Positions 28,601 to 39,870 of a DNA stretch of 64,000 nucleotides are shown here, piece after piece (positions within the stretch are counted from its first letter, which is position 1; every line of letters starts with the position of its first letter). The notes below the pieces were generated by a model, which had not been told where the DNA came from, made no database searches, and saw only the letters and a list, made by a program, of their open reading frames with translations. The stretch is from Apteryx mantelli (Eukaryota; Chordata; Aves; Apterygiformes; Apterygidae): contig NC_089994.1 in assembly GCF_036417845.1 (NCBI RefSeq), positions 19,052,001 through 19,116,000 on the forward strand. Reading direction: 5' to 3'. The position numbers and the translations under genes were made by a program.

Positions 28601-31600
28601 ACGGGTCCCTCTGCACAGCACCCTAGCTCGCGTTTGCACTGCGGACATCGTCTCTCTGAGCGGCTCATGATCAGCCTCCCCGCCACGGAAACCCTTCCCG
28701 ACTCAAGTCGGCGGAAAAAACAGCCAAAACACTGTAAGCAAGGGAGTTTAAAGAGACGTTTCAGCACCCAGACCCGGCTCAGCTCACCGCTGAGAGCAAT
28801 CGCATCTCGAGCCGACGTTGCAGCACGCATCGGCTCTGCCCTGTTTTCTTGCAATGAAAAGCACCGAAAGAAGATGCACGGGTCAAACATCAAGCAAACC
28901 CACCGACTCCCTAAAACCCCCTGTTCCTCCCCAACTATGAAAGGCTGCCCACAGCAAGCAGCGGGGCGGCCGACGCTGCAGCTCGCCCCGCGGAGGGGAC
29001 CAAAGCCACGAGCTGCTCCCGCCCCAACGGCCCCGCGCAGGGCAGCTCCGGAGGCAGCCGGGGCTGGACGGCACTCCGCACCGTGCTGGGCTCCGGCCGG
29101 CTCCCAGCACCACAACTGAACCATCCCGCGTCCCGGAGGTCGCTGCTTTGCAACCGCAGGAGCCGGGGGCTTCTCGCAAAAGAGCATTTCTCTCCCAAAC
29201 CACAAACCCTCCTACGCAGCAACACGCAGAGGACTATTTTCACTGCTAAGCACTTAAAAAAGCACCAGAATCCAGTATACGGAGAATTAAGGCAGCATGC
29301 ATGGGCTTCAAGCACTGACCTGCTTGCTCCGAAGCACCTGAGAGGTGAAAACCCGGAGCCGAGCGGAGCGCTCGCATCCGAGTGCCCCCAAACACCATCC
29401 CAGGGAGCCGGGGCAGGGATGCACGAGCAACGTGCCAGCCCGCTGTAACAGGCTTTAAATCAAATCAGCAAAGATTCGACCAGCATTTTACGGCACAAAT
29501 GTACTGTTTGTTTATTGCCTCGAGGCTGTTATGATTAGAAAAACATTCTATTATCCTGCTCAATGCTAAAATGATCCTGGAATAATAAAAATCCCACCAA
29601 TTTGCAGTATCTTCATTCTATTTGTCTCATTTCGAGCACAGCAACGGCATTTTATCATTCAGCAGAGGAAACCACAGTGCCCGTTTCTGCCAGCCTCTCC
29701 GAAAGACGAAATCTAAACAGCCTTTCTTTCCAACTAGCATATTAATTATGAAACGCCGAAAATGGAGACTGCCAATAGGAGGCCGGCTCCGGAAGCAGCA
29801 TCGCCGGGGCGCTGGAACAAGCTAGCACACCTACTGCAGCGGAATCAGCCTCAAGCCGGCTTTGCTGGAGCGGTTCAGTACCTCTGCTCCCACAGGCCAA
29901 AGAAAAGGAGGAAAAAAAAAAGGGAAAAAAAACAAAAAAGGATGCTATGTGATTGCACACTGCAATCACCATCCCTACAGGCAGGTCCAAAAATGCCCTG
30001 TGCAGGGAACGCCCATCCCGCGGGAACACTTGCGCTCCGCTTCGGGTCAATTCCAGCGGTCAGCCCTGGACACCCCCAGCCGGCAGCGGGAAGGGCGGCC
30101 GCCGCGCGGTGCGTGCCGTCGGGAAGGAGGAAGGAAGCTTCGCCCCTCCCGAGGCTTGCCCGCCTCTGGGATCGCCGCCAAGCCAGGGTACCGGAGGCCG
30201 CGGAGCGCGGGGGCCTGGCGGGAGCAGCAGGCAGAGCCGGGTCTCCCGCGCGGCGCCAGCAGTCCTTTTCCAAGCGAGCAAGCAGGCAGGCAGGCAGCTC
30301 CGGGAGGCACCTGCGGAAGAGCAGCGCTCGCTCCCGGGCAGGACCGCGTGGGGGGGACCCCATCCCCGCCGGGAACCGGGGCGCCTCCGGCCGGCCGCGG
30401 GGAAGCGGCTCCCGCCACGTCGCCTCCACAAGCCGGGCTGCTTTGGAGGCGGCAGCCGCGGCCGGGAGACGTCCTGCTGCTCCGTCCGGGGAGGCTCCCG
30501 CCGGAGCGACGCGAGGCCGCGGCACCAGCCCCCTCCCGCGGCGGCGGCCCCGGCAAGAGAGAGGGATTTCTGACTCCTCATCAATCCGCAGTTCAAACAC
30601 GCGGCGCTCAGCTTCCTCCTGTGCTTTAATCCCATTGCAGTCGTTATCCCAGCAGGATAAAGCCACCTTCCAGAGGCCCCGGTCATGCACGCTGGATTTC
30701 CACGTCGGGGTCTCCGCCGCCGCCGGTCCTGCGGCCCCTGGTCCCCCCGGCACGGACACTGCTCCATCGGCGCCCCGGGGAAGCGGAGCCACCCCCAGCG
30801 CGACGAAGGCTCACCTTCCTCCCCCTCACGGACTCACGAGTTCCCCCCCCCCCCCCCCCGTTTGCTCCCCATTTGCATTCCTGGTACAAACGTGACTCTC
30901 CTCTCCCAAGGCTGAGCAAGTATTCCCCACGCGAACGTGGGCGGTCAGAGCCTGCCACACAACGGGGGAAAAAAAGAAATCAAAGAACGGCTATAAAAAA
31001 TATTTAGTATCTTCAAATAAAAAAATATTTTCCCAATCTGCATGCCAAACCTTAACGTTTGGCCAGCTGAATTCTTGCAAGCACAAAGGTCACTGTTTGC
31101 AAATAAAAGGTTGTTTCTACAAGAGAAACCCAAAACCTCAAGTTTGTTTAAGAAATGATTTTTTTTTATTTTTTGGGTATCCACAGGCCTGCAGGCGCCG
31201 ACTGCGGGAAGAGCAGCTTGGCCAGAGCAGCGGCACCTCGACGCCCGGCACTTTCCCTAAGAGCCAGCGCCACGGGGGCAGGGAGGGGGGGGAATAAGAA
31301 AAGGCATAGGCTGCCCTCAAACCGGGCTTCGTTGGGGAGAATCTCCAAAACGCCAGAGACGGGTGTTTAAGAGAACTGCACAGACCAGAGGCTTGCAATA
31401 TTACGTGGAATAACGCATGCAAGGGCCAAACAGCAAGCTGCTTTCACCGGCCTTGCTCGTACGACTGAGTCCCAGCACGGATGCTGCAACCTCCCGGGAA
31501 AGCTGCAGCGCCGCGGGACGCAGTCGGGAGCCGTCCACATGGAGAGGGGCGCTGCCACGGCGTTCCCACGCGCCGAGTCGTGCGGCAACGCGCGGGGACG

Positions 31601-33115
31601 GGACGGCTCCGCGCTGGACCGAAACATCAGGTCGTCAGGAGGGTTTTAAACACCGCGTCAGCTGCATCCCGACGCTCGTCCCGGCAGGGCGGCTCCTCAA
31701 ATCCCTCCTGCCGCAGGGTCGCGAGCAAGGCAGGCTTGCGCACGTCACCCACGTGAAGTCACCCTGGGTTTTGGGGATCGCCCTCCCTAGGCGAGCCGGT
31801 TGCAGGGGGCATTTCGCGGCTCGCTGCCCCGTCTCCGGCAGCCGCGGAGCGCTGCTGTTCCCTGCTGGGACGACACGCGCGGGTAGGGAACGGAGCGCAG
31901 GCTGCAACCGAGCACCGTACTCGAACCGCTCCGAGAGGAAGCACCCGAGCCCCGCGTTCGCATTTCACGAGCTCCCCGCCGGCCCGCTGAGGCATTCCCA
32001 GGAAAGCAGCGTGGAACTTGGAAACCCGCTAGCGCAACTCATTGCAACCTCTGCGCTCACCCTTGCTCAGGACGCTAGCGTGAAAGAGCAGCACAGCTGT
32101 GCAAAGGAAACACTCAAAAACCGTACATTAAACACAAGCAGCTGGCGCAGCCCGAGTTTGACTAGCAAAGGAGGACGCGTGAAGGGGTTTCAAGCTGCGA
32201 GATGGTTTTTGGACTGAGACTGAGCATGCAAACAGACACAGCAAGGGACCCAAGGAAGGCCCGTGCAACCCAAACAACGCTCTTCCCGTGGAAGGTCACA
32301 CCGCCGACGGCAGCGGAGGGTGGGAGGGCACAAGAGGGCTGCAGCTCCGGCCGCAACTCCCAAGAGGTCGGAAGTTGCTACAGAAATAACGGGAATCTCA
32401 CATCTTTATCACGCGACACTGCAAAGCAAAGGCCAAAGAGCGTCTGAGGCAGGCCAAGAGCAGGGGCGTGCTGGCATTCCCTACAGACTGCATGGCACAC
32501 GGAGCAGCTTGGAGCCACTGTGAGCAGGGTGACACTGCCGATAGGCCCACGCACAGGTAACGGAGGGTCGCAACCAGGTGTCCTGGGCTGCCCAAGGGAT
32601 GTCAGGGAGACCGAGGGGTGAAGGAAGCGTGGCAGCGTGCAGGGAAGAGCAGAGGAGGAGATGGGCACGGAGCACCCTGCACCGCGTGCCAGGCTCGGTG
32701 CATTTTGCAGAGCACCGTGCACCGCATGCCACGCGCTGTGCGCCACGTAACGTGCGCTGCCCGCCGTGCGCCCTGCACCACTGACCGTGCACTGCCCGCT
32801 GGGCACTGCGCACCGTGCACCGAGCACCCTGCACCCCCCCACGGTGCACCGAGCACCTTGCGCCTCCCACCTTGCACCGAGCACCTTGCACCGAGCACCG
32901 CCCGCCGGGCGCGCTGCAGCACCCGCCGCGCTCCGAGCGCGCTGCCCCAGCCGCTCGGTACCGAGCAGCGAGCACCGCCCGCGCTGTCACCCGCCGGCCG
33001 CGGCCCGGGACGCGGAGCGGCGCCGGTGCCGAGCGGAGCTGGCGGCAGCGGCAGCGTCCCCCCGCCCCTTCCCCGGCCGCGCGGCCCCGGGCCGGGCTGG
33101 TCCCGCCGCACTCAC
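22648..33115 (-). other. Long GC-rich 5' intron(s) of TPST2
   Basis: About 10.5 kb separate the coding start exon from the likely first exon. CpG-dense blocks sit near 24.6-25.1, 26.75-27.4, 28.9-29.1, 30.0-30.85 and 31.2-32.0 kb; any could hold an alternative promoter or 5' exon. Many frames are open because the DNA is GC-rich, but I recognise no protein. Homopolymer runs at 23248-23263 (G) and 30843-30859 (C) may be unreliable. Confidence 0.5.
32630..32960. repeat. GCACCGTGCACC-type short tandem repeat
   Basis: An irregular array of 10-12-bp words such as GCACCGTGCACC, CGAGCACCCTGCACC and CGTGCACCGCATGCC. It ends at the edge of the TPST2 promoter CpG island. Confidence 0.7.
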
Positions 33116-33300
33116 CGGAGCCGCTGCTGCTGCCGCCGCCGCCGCCGCTGCTGCCGCCGCCGGCCCGGAGCGGAGCGGCGCGGCGCGAGACGCGCCGACG
33201 TCACGCGCACGAGGGGCCGGGAGCCCCGCCCCCTCGCCCCGCCCCGCTCCGCCGCGCCGCGCCGCGCGCCCACTGCGCCTGCGCGTCAGCACGGCGGCGG
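33116..33300 (-). promoter_or_regulatory. TPST2: Likely TPST2 first exon (5'UTR) and promoter
   Basis: On the minus strand a non-coding exon ends ...GGCTCCG at 33116 with donor GTGAGTGCGG, inside a strong CpG island. The exon carries a (GGC)n/(AGC)n tract at about 33120-33166. A CRE-like GACGTCAC (33197-33204) lies just upstream. No TATA box is seen. It is the only good minus-strand donor in a CpG island between CRYBB1 and the TPST2 coding start that I found convincing, but the link to TPST2 is inferred. Confidence 0.6.
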
Positions 33301-33715
33301 GCAGGGCGGGGGTGTCTGCACCGGGCGGGGGGTGTCTGCACGGAGTGGGTGTGCGTGCACGGTGCGACACCGGGATGTCTGCACGGTGTGACACCGGGGT
33401 GTCTGCACGGGGGTGTGCATGCACGGTGTGACACCGGGGTGTCTGCATCGGGTGGGGGCTGTCTGCACGGAGGGTGTGCATGCACGGTGTGACACCGGGG
33501 TGTCTGCATGGTGGGGTGCATGCACAGGGGAGGTGCATGCACGGTGTGACACTGGGGTGTCTGCACGGGGGTGTCTGCACCGGGCGGGGGTGCATGCACA
33601 GTGTGCCATGGGGTATCTGCACAGGGGGTGCAGGAGTGCCCCCCGGGGTGTCTGCACGCATGTGCGTGCACAGCTGTGCCACGGGGGTGTCTGCACGGGC
33701 CAGTGCCTGGGGGGG
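33300..33715. repeat. Minisatellite, GGTGTCTGCACGG unit
   Basis: Imperfect 40-60-bp units combine GTGCATGCACGGTGTGACAC with CGGGGTGTCTGCACGG. The array fills the TPST2-CRYBB1 spacer next to the TPST2 promoter. The remaining spacer (33,720-34,230) shows nothing recognisable. Confidence 0.85.
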
Positions 33716-34248
33716 CTGCCACGCAGAGAGGGCGTTTTGGACCAGGTTTTGGTCTCGCTTGTCGCAGGCTGCGGGGGGGTCCCGTGGCTGCTCCAGGCTG
33801 CTGGGTGAACCAGAAAGTGGGGCGAGCTTGGAGAGCTCACGAGGCGCGCAGCCGGGCTCGGCGGGAGGGCAGGGGCGCAGCCGCGCAGGAGGCCGTCCCA
33901 GCGGGGCGATGCAGCCCGGCCGCTCCTGGCCAGAGCTCGGGCCCGTAGCCAGGCTTCTCCATGGCCCCTGCAAACCCTCTCGGGCCTCCCCAGCCGCATC
34001 TGGCAGCGCGGGAGCAGCGAGCTTCCCCCTGCAGCACGGCCGCTGCTGCAGGAGCCCCCGGCCCCGCGCTCCCTGTGCAAGTGGCTGCTTCCCCCAGCCT
34101 CCCCCTGCCTGTCCCCGCTCCCGCTGGGGGGATTGTGTCCCGCCAGAGAATGATTCCCCCCGGGAAAATCCTCCTCCTCCGTGCTGCTCCACAGGCCTGG
34201 GGACGTGCACACACCAGACTCTCAGGCATCACTAGTCTTCTGGTATTT

Positions 34249-34254
34249 TTTAAT
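34249..34254 (-). terminator. CRYBB1: CRYBB1 polyadenylation signal (ATTAAA variant)
   Basis: ATTAAA on the minus strand (TTTAAT on plus), about 100 bp after the CRYBB1 stop, in the only AT-rich stretch nearby. No AATAAA is seen between the stop and this point. Confidence 0.55.
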
Positions 34255-34350
34255 TTGCATCACAGTGCAAAGTACCTGCCGTAACTGTGCAATATGCAAG
34301 GAAAGTGCAGCGGCGGCGCGCGGGGCGGCAGCCCCGGCCGGGCTCCCCGC

Positions 34351-36317
34351 TCAGTCGGAGGGCGCCTCGGGGGCGACGAAGGCGCCTTTCTGCTCCCACT
34401 GCATGTCCCTGATGCGCCGGATGGACTGGATCTGGGGCCGGTAGGCGGACCAGTCGTTCCAGTGCCGGAAGTTGCCGGTCTCAAAGAGGTACTGGTAGCC
34501 TCTGTAGCCGGGGTACTGGTACCCGACCCAGCTGTGGGCAGAGTGAGCAGAGCGCGCGTGAGAGAGGTGGCCGGGGGCTGGCCTGGCCGGCTGCACTCCG
34601 CTGGCCGCAGGGTTTAGTGCTGGGCTCCGGCTGCCCGGCCATGCTGTTGCGAGCCTCGTGCAGAGGCTGCCCGGCGTGCACCGAACATCCCTGCTGCAAA
34701 GCTGCCCCGCACGCTTTGCACCGGGGCACGTGCTCCCTGCACTGCACACAGTGCTCCATGCATGGCTTTGCACCGGGGCACGTGCTCCCTGCACCATGCA
34801 CAGTGCTCCCTGCGTGCAAGCTCCTGCTGCCCCGGTCCCCCGCACGGCCCCGTCCCCTGCTCTGGCCGCTTACGTCCCGTTGGGCACCTTCACGCTGCCC
34901 ACGCGGTCGCAGAAGCCGTAAATCCAGAGGCTGGGCACGTCGTCCTCCTGGATCTCCATCGTGTTGCCCTTGAAGTCAGCGGACTCGAAGAGGGAGATTT
35001 GGTGGTCCTCGGCCTCCTGGGGATGGCAGAGGGGAAGCACTGGGCTGAGCCGCGGCGGCGGCGGCAGAGCCGGGCTTGGGTGCGGAGCCGGGCTCGGCGG
35101 GACGGCAGGTCCACACGCAGCGGTGCAGACGGCGCCCGGCGCCCCGCTCGGGGCCACTCACCATCCTGATGGGACGCATGGACATGAGGCGGTCGCTCCG
35201 GTAGCTGCTGGACCAGGTGTCCCAGCGCGGGTACTCGCCCCTCTCCAGGACGAACATCTCCCCGCGCAGATCGGCTTGCTCGTAGGCCACCCAGCTGCGG
35301 AGAGGGCAGGACGAGGGGCGCGAGGGCTCGGACGGCGCCCTGCAGACTCCTCTCCGCGCGCGCGGCACAGATCGCTCCCGCCCGCTGCGCCCCACTCACG
35401 GTCCGGCGGCGACGATGACGCTGCGCACGCGGTCGAAGCCGCGGTCGGCCAGGTTGAGGCACTCGCCGGTGAACTCCATCTGCCGGCCCTGGAAGTTCTC
35501 CTGCTCGAAGACGACCATCTGCGGGCGGAGGGCGGCTCGGGAGGCGGCGCCGCGGTGCCCGTGCCCGGCATCCCCGCCATCCGCCCGCCCGCCCGCGCTC
35601 CAGCCTCCGCCGGGGGTGTCCGCCGGGAGCAGCCGCAGCAGCGGCCGGGGGGCAGAGCAGCCCCGAAACCTGCGGCCGCCCGGGGGGATGCGGCGGCGAG
35701 GGCAGCACCATCGTGGTCTTCAGAGGAGGCTCCCTTTCCCTCGGCTGCTCGCGCTCTGCAGACACTGCCGCCGTCCCTCAGTCCGGGATCATGTGCCACC
35801 GTGTGGGACCAGGGCCGGGACCATGTGCCACCGCACGGGGTCAGGACTGGGAACATGTGCCACCATGTGGGACTGGGACCAGGACCATGTGCCACCATGC
35901 AGGACCGGGACCATCTGCCACCACGTGGGACCAGGACTGGGACTGGGACCAGGACCATGTGCCACCGCGTGGGACCAGGACGAGGACCACATGCCACCAC
36001 GTGAAACCAGGAGCAGGACTGGGACCGTGTGCCACTGCGTGGGACCAGGACCAGCACCATGTGCCACCTCATGAGACCAGGACCAGGACTGGGACCGGGA
36101 CCATGTGCCACTGCATGGAACCAGGACGAGGACCACGTGCCACCACGCAGGACGGGGGCCGGCGAGCAGGGCTTACCCTGAAGGCCCCCTTGGAGGGCTC
36201 CTTGCCCTTGCTGTTGGTCACAGCAGCCGGGTCAGGGCCGGGGGCTGGTGCCGCGGCCGCCTTCTCCTTGTCCTCGGCAGTCTGGCCGGCAGCGGCGGTT
36301 TTCGTGCTCTCAGACAT
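34351..36317 (-). CDS. CRYBB1: CRYBB1, beta-B1-crystallin
   Basis: Beta-B1-crystallin is a structural lens protein that forms beta-crystallin oligomers. Coding exons are 36317-36177, 35518-35400, 35294-35162, 35016-34874 and 34531-34351, in phase, for 238 residues. Exon 2 encodes the 47-residue Ala/Pro/Lys-rich N-terminal arm ([12 protein letters not shown]...), typical of basic beta-crystallins. Each later exon encodes one Greek-key motif: [11 protein letters not shown] (motif 1), [20 protein letters not shown] then YPRWDTW (2), [17 protein letters not shown] (3) and [15 protein letters not shown] (4), followed by a short C-terminal arm ending APEAPSD. This one-motif-per-exon layout is the hallmark of the family. 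The start follows a 5'UTR exon; the acceptor next to 36336 leaves 19 nt of leader before the ATG. A minisatellite sits in the intron between the arm exon and motif 1. Confidence 0.97.
35770..36150. repeat. Minisatellite in CRYBB1 intron, GGACCATGTGCCACC unit
   Basis: About a dozen imperfect copies of GGGACCAGGACCATGTGCCACC with variable numbers of GGGACC/AGGACY spacers. It lies between the CRYBB1 arm exon and the first Greek-key exon and nearly abuts the donor of the former. Confidence 0.85.
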
Positions 36318-37010
36318 CGCGGCGTTCAGCTCAGGCCTGGAAAACGGCACGGAGCCGAGGTGGCAAAGCCACCGGCTGGCCCCGGTGCTCCCGAGGGCCG
36401 CAGGACGGGACCCTGGGGCTGGGCGTTCCTGCCTCGCGCGGGCGCCCCTTGCAGCCCCCTTGGCCGCGAGAGCCCCGGGCTGCTCCCGCCGGCGCAGCGA
36501 TGCTCCCCAGCCCGGGGCAGCATGGCTGCGGTGGCGAGCGCCGGGTGCTGCTGCCGTTCCCATGCCGGCTATTGCAGCCGGAACCGGGGCTGCGGAGGGG
36601 AGCGGGGGCCACCGGCACGGGTGTGCATGGGAGCGGGGCTCGGCAGGGTGCCCAGGTCCACTTCCAGCAGCTGCCCCGACCGGCATCGGCACACCCGCGT
36701 GATGCCGAGCGGCTGCCAGCAGCGGGATGCGGGAGCGCCGCGCCAGGCTCCCGGCTGCTCCGCGACACGGTGGTGCATCCTCGTGTTTCCCACGCCCCTG
36801 CCCCGGCTCTGCCGTGCTCATGGCTCAGCCGGGCCGTCGAGCAGCTTGCAGCAGCTCCTGCCCTCTGCCTTCCTCCTGCCGCTGGCACCCGGCGGGCTCG
36901 GCACGGCCCCCGGCACGGGGCTTGGCACGACAGCGCGGCGCCCAGCATGGCTCGGCTCCCGGCATGGCTCACCCCTGGCAGCCCTGCACCCAGGGACTCG
37001 GTGCTCTTAC

Positions 37011-37080
37011 CTGCGCAGCTGCTGTTCTTGCTGGAGGGAGCGGGCGCGTGCCCGGGGCGCCGCGTGGCCCCGCTTTATAG
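37011..37080 (-). promoter_or_regulatory. CRYBB1: CRYBB1 first exon (5'UTR) and TATA promoter
   Basis: On the minus strand, CTATAAAG (37072-37079) is followed after about 30 bp by the expected start site and then by a short leader exon ending at 37011 (GCGCAG before GTAAGAG). This matches the compact TATA-type promoters of crystallin genes. Upstream, TGCTGGCTCATCG near 37119 resembles a half MARE (large-Maf) site, the kind of element known to drive chicken beta-B1; that match is loose. Confidence 0.8.
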
Positions 37081-37394
37081 CCCGGCAAGGGCAGAGCCGC
37101 GGGCGGGCGCACAAAGGATGTGCTGGCTCATCGGCGCCCGCCGGCCGACCAGTCATCACATCGTGCAAAGCGCGCAGCGAGCTGGAAGCCTCCCGCTGGC
37201 CCTGTGCCCAGCCGCTGCCCGCAGCAATTCCTTTGTGCCGCCGCGACAGGAGGCCTGACGGTGCCGCTTCGGCCGGCACCGCGGCCCCGCGCGGACGCCC
37301 CGCCAGCGCCTATACAGAGCCCCCGGCGCGCGCAGCCAGCGCCGACCCAGCCCACTGCCCTCCCTGCCCGCAGCCCCCGCAGCCACGAGCTGCC

Positions 37395-37880
37395 CCCGCC
37401 ACCACCACGAGCTGCCCCGTGCACGGCCCCACAAACTGCCCCGTGCACGGCCCCAGAGCTGCCCCATGCATGGCCCCAGGTCTGCCCCGTGCACGGCCCC
37501 ACGAGCTGCCCTGTGCACGGCCCCACAGGCTGCCTGTTCACGGCCCCACAAACTGCCCCGTGCACGGCCCCAGAGCTGCCCCGTGCACGGCCCCACAAAC
37601 TGCCCCGTGCATGGCCCCAGAGCTGCCCCATGCACGGCCCCAGGTCTGCCCCGTGCACGGCCCCACGAGCTGCCCTGTGCACGGCCCCACAGGCTGCCTG
37701 TTCACAGCCCCAGAGCTGCCCCACGCACAGCCCCACAAGCTGCCCCGTGCACAGCCCCACGAACTGTCCTGTGCGTGGCCCCAAAGCTGCCCCATGCATG
37801 GCCCCACAAGCTGCCCTGTGCACGGCCCCAGGGCTGCCCCGTGCATGGCCCCACGGCTGCCTGTTCATGGCCCCACGCCC
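37395..37880. repeat. Minisatellite, 22-24-bp CTGCCCCGTGCACGGCCCC unit
   Basis: About 20 tandem copies of a 21-24-bp unit varying between ACAAACTGCCCCGTGCACGG and AGAGCTGCCCCGTGCACGG, each followed by CCCC. It begins about 320 bp upstream of the CRYBB1 TATA box. Its long open frames (for example 36105-38093) are periodicity artefacts. Confidence 0.9.
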
Positions 37881-38150
37881 CACTGCCCACCTGGGGAGCA
37901 GGAGCCCGGCACAGCCCGGGGGCTGCCTCGGGGGCCCAGGGTTTCTGTCGCAGCAGTGAGCGCTGTCCCCACATGCCGCAGCCCCCCCAGTGCTGCCCCC
38001 AGAGCCCCCGATCTGCTGGACACGAGCTCCCGGTGGGGCCGGGCACTGGGGCGGCAGCATCGGTGGGGGCGCCGAGCCCTGGCCCTGCCGTAAGCCCCCG
38101 CCCTGGGGGCAGCTCCTCACCTTCCTCTTTTGCCCCTTTAAATGCAATGG

Positions 38151-38241
38151 TTTAGAAGTTGCATCCCAGCATCTTCATCACTCCATACCAGAAAATGCCC
38201 AGACTGCTCTGCCCTGAAGATGCCGGGATGCAACTTCTAAA
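38151..38241. repeat. Near-perfect inverted repeat (26-bp arms, 39-nt loop)
   Basis: The left arm 38151-38176 begins TTTAGAAGTTGCATCCC and the right arm 38216-38241 ends GGGATGCAACTTCTAAA. They pair over 26 bp with one mismatch (A versus G). A third partial direct copy, TTTAGAAATTGTA, follows at 38244-38256. Size and shape suit either a microRNA-type precursor hairpin or a small fold-back transposon. No target-site duplication is obvious. The sequence is not a microRNA I recognise. Confidence 0.85.
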
Positions 38242-38256
38242 TGTTTAGAAATTGTA

Positions 38257-39660
38257 CGGGTTTTTTTTCCCCCCTAAGCAAAGCCTAATCGCAGCTGATG
38301 CCTTCCGCACTATCTCGGGCTGTGCGAGTGGCGGTTTCCCACGCGGAGAGCTCGGCAGGCCAGCGCCCCAGCGCCGTGGCGGTCATCCCAGAATACCGGC
38401 AGCAGGGAGAGGCGGGGAGGCCGGCCGGGGGCCCGAGGGGTCTCGCTCCGCTCGGTGGCCCCTGCCCTGCGGTGACGGTCCCCCATCACCCATGGCTGCA
38501 GCTGGGGTCACCGGGAAAGACCTGCCGGAGCCTGCGCTCACCCAGGCTCCGGCCGGCTGCTCTGCTGGCCGCCTGCTCTGATCCTCTTATTGCTTGAATA
38601 CCGGCACGTTTGCTTTCTCCCGGTGCTTTCGGAGATCCCCAGCGCTGCTGCGGCACTAAGCACTGGCACCGGCAGGCCGGCAGCGCCCAGTGGGCTCGGA
38701 CACCGCTCACGGAGGCTGCTGCAGGAGCTCGTCTTGAGCGCAGAGTGTTCGCTCGCAGCTGCGCGCTATGCATACATCACCTGGGTTATTCCCAAAATAC
38801 AGAACCAGAAGCATTTACTGATCCCTTCCTTTCCCGCGTTTTTATTGACCGTTCTGTCGTTCCCGGCATGGCACGGCCTGGTGCGATCGCTGCCGCTCCT
38901 TTTGCTTCTGACTCTCTTAGAAGCCGGGTTTCTCGTCTTTAGGGTGGCCAGATCCTTTATGATTCTTTTCTTTCAATTTACATCCATTTTCGTGTTTGTT
39001 AGCCGCGTTTCTATTTCAAGCTGCATTCGCTTCCTCTTAGAGCCAGGGTGCTTTTTCAACCGCTGCGCTTTGCCCAGGGTTTCTAAGCATTAATGAGCAC
39101 TTCTCGCAGCGTGGGCTCCTTGCACCCGCTCCTGCCCAGAGGGGTGCACGGTGCGAGCACCGCAACGAGCACCGCAACGAGCTGCCTCAGCCTCAGCCCG
39201 GCGGGCTGGCGGCCTGTGCGGTGCCGGCTCAGCCCTGCCAGCACGGCCGCGGCTGTGTGCACGGTGCGCGGGGCTCATCTGCACGCCGGCTGCTGCGGCC
39301 CCCGGCAGGAGCTGACCCGGCAAGTGCAGGGATGCAGCTGCGCCACCGGGCATGCTCCAGCCTGGCCACAGGGCCATCCCCAAACGCACCACGACGGGGG
39401 ATGCCGGCTGGCTCCGGAGCTGCGGGGCCGGGGGTGCGGAGCCCTGTGCGGGAGCGCGGCGGGCTGGCGGCCTGCAGGGAGAGGTGCTTGCACCTCTGTG
39501 AGCAGCCGGGTACGGGGCTCTCCGGGGGCACGGCCACCCCGCTCGGTCGGGCCAGGACCTGCTCCGGCACAGCCGCGTCTCCAGCAAGGCTGAGGAGGAC
39601 ACCGTGTGGCCACTGCTGAGCCTGAGCCCTGCTCGAGCGCTGGGAAAAGCTGCGGGATGC
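38257..39660. other. Unassigned interval without a recognised gene
   Basis: Mixed sequence, GC-rich at both ends with a T-rich block at about 38,800-39,090. I looked here for CRYBA4 exons and for Greek-key words such as ERGEYP or GYRG and found none on either strand. Confidence 0.4.
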
Positions 39661-39664
39661 GTCA

Positions 39665-39870
39665 GGCTGCAGCTGCAGACACGTGCATGCATGCATGCGC
39701 ACCTGTGCACCCTCGCACACCTGTGCAACCCCATGGACCTGTGCACCCATGCACAGCCATGCACCCTCACACACCCATGCATACCAGTGCACCCATTCGC
39801 ACCCCTGCACACCCATGCACCCGTGCACCCACACACACCCGTGCACCCCCACGCACCCTTGCACACCGAC
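39665..39870. repeat. CACCCATGCAC short tandem repeat
   Basis: Tandem 10-12-bp words CACCCATGCAC, CACCTGTGCAC and CACCCGTGCAC with purine variants. The flank at 39,875-40,840 shows no gene. An AT-richer unique patch lies at 40,050-40,260. Confidence 0.8.

Noticed and set aside
36105-38093. Plus-strand 662-codon open frame
   Set aside because: Runs antisense to CRYBB1 exon 2 and then through the 22-24-bp minisatellite; composition and periodicity explain it.
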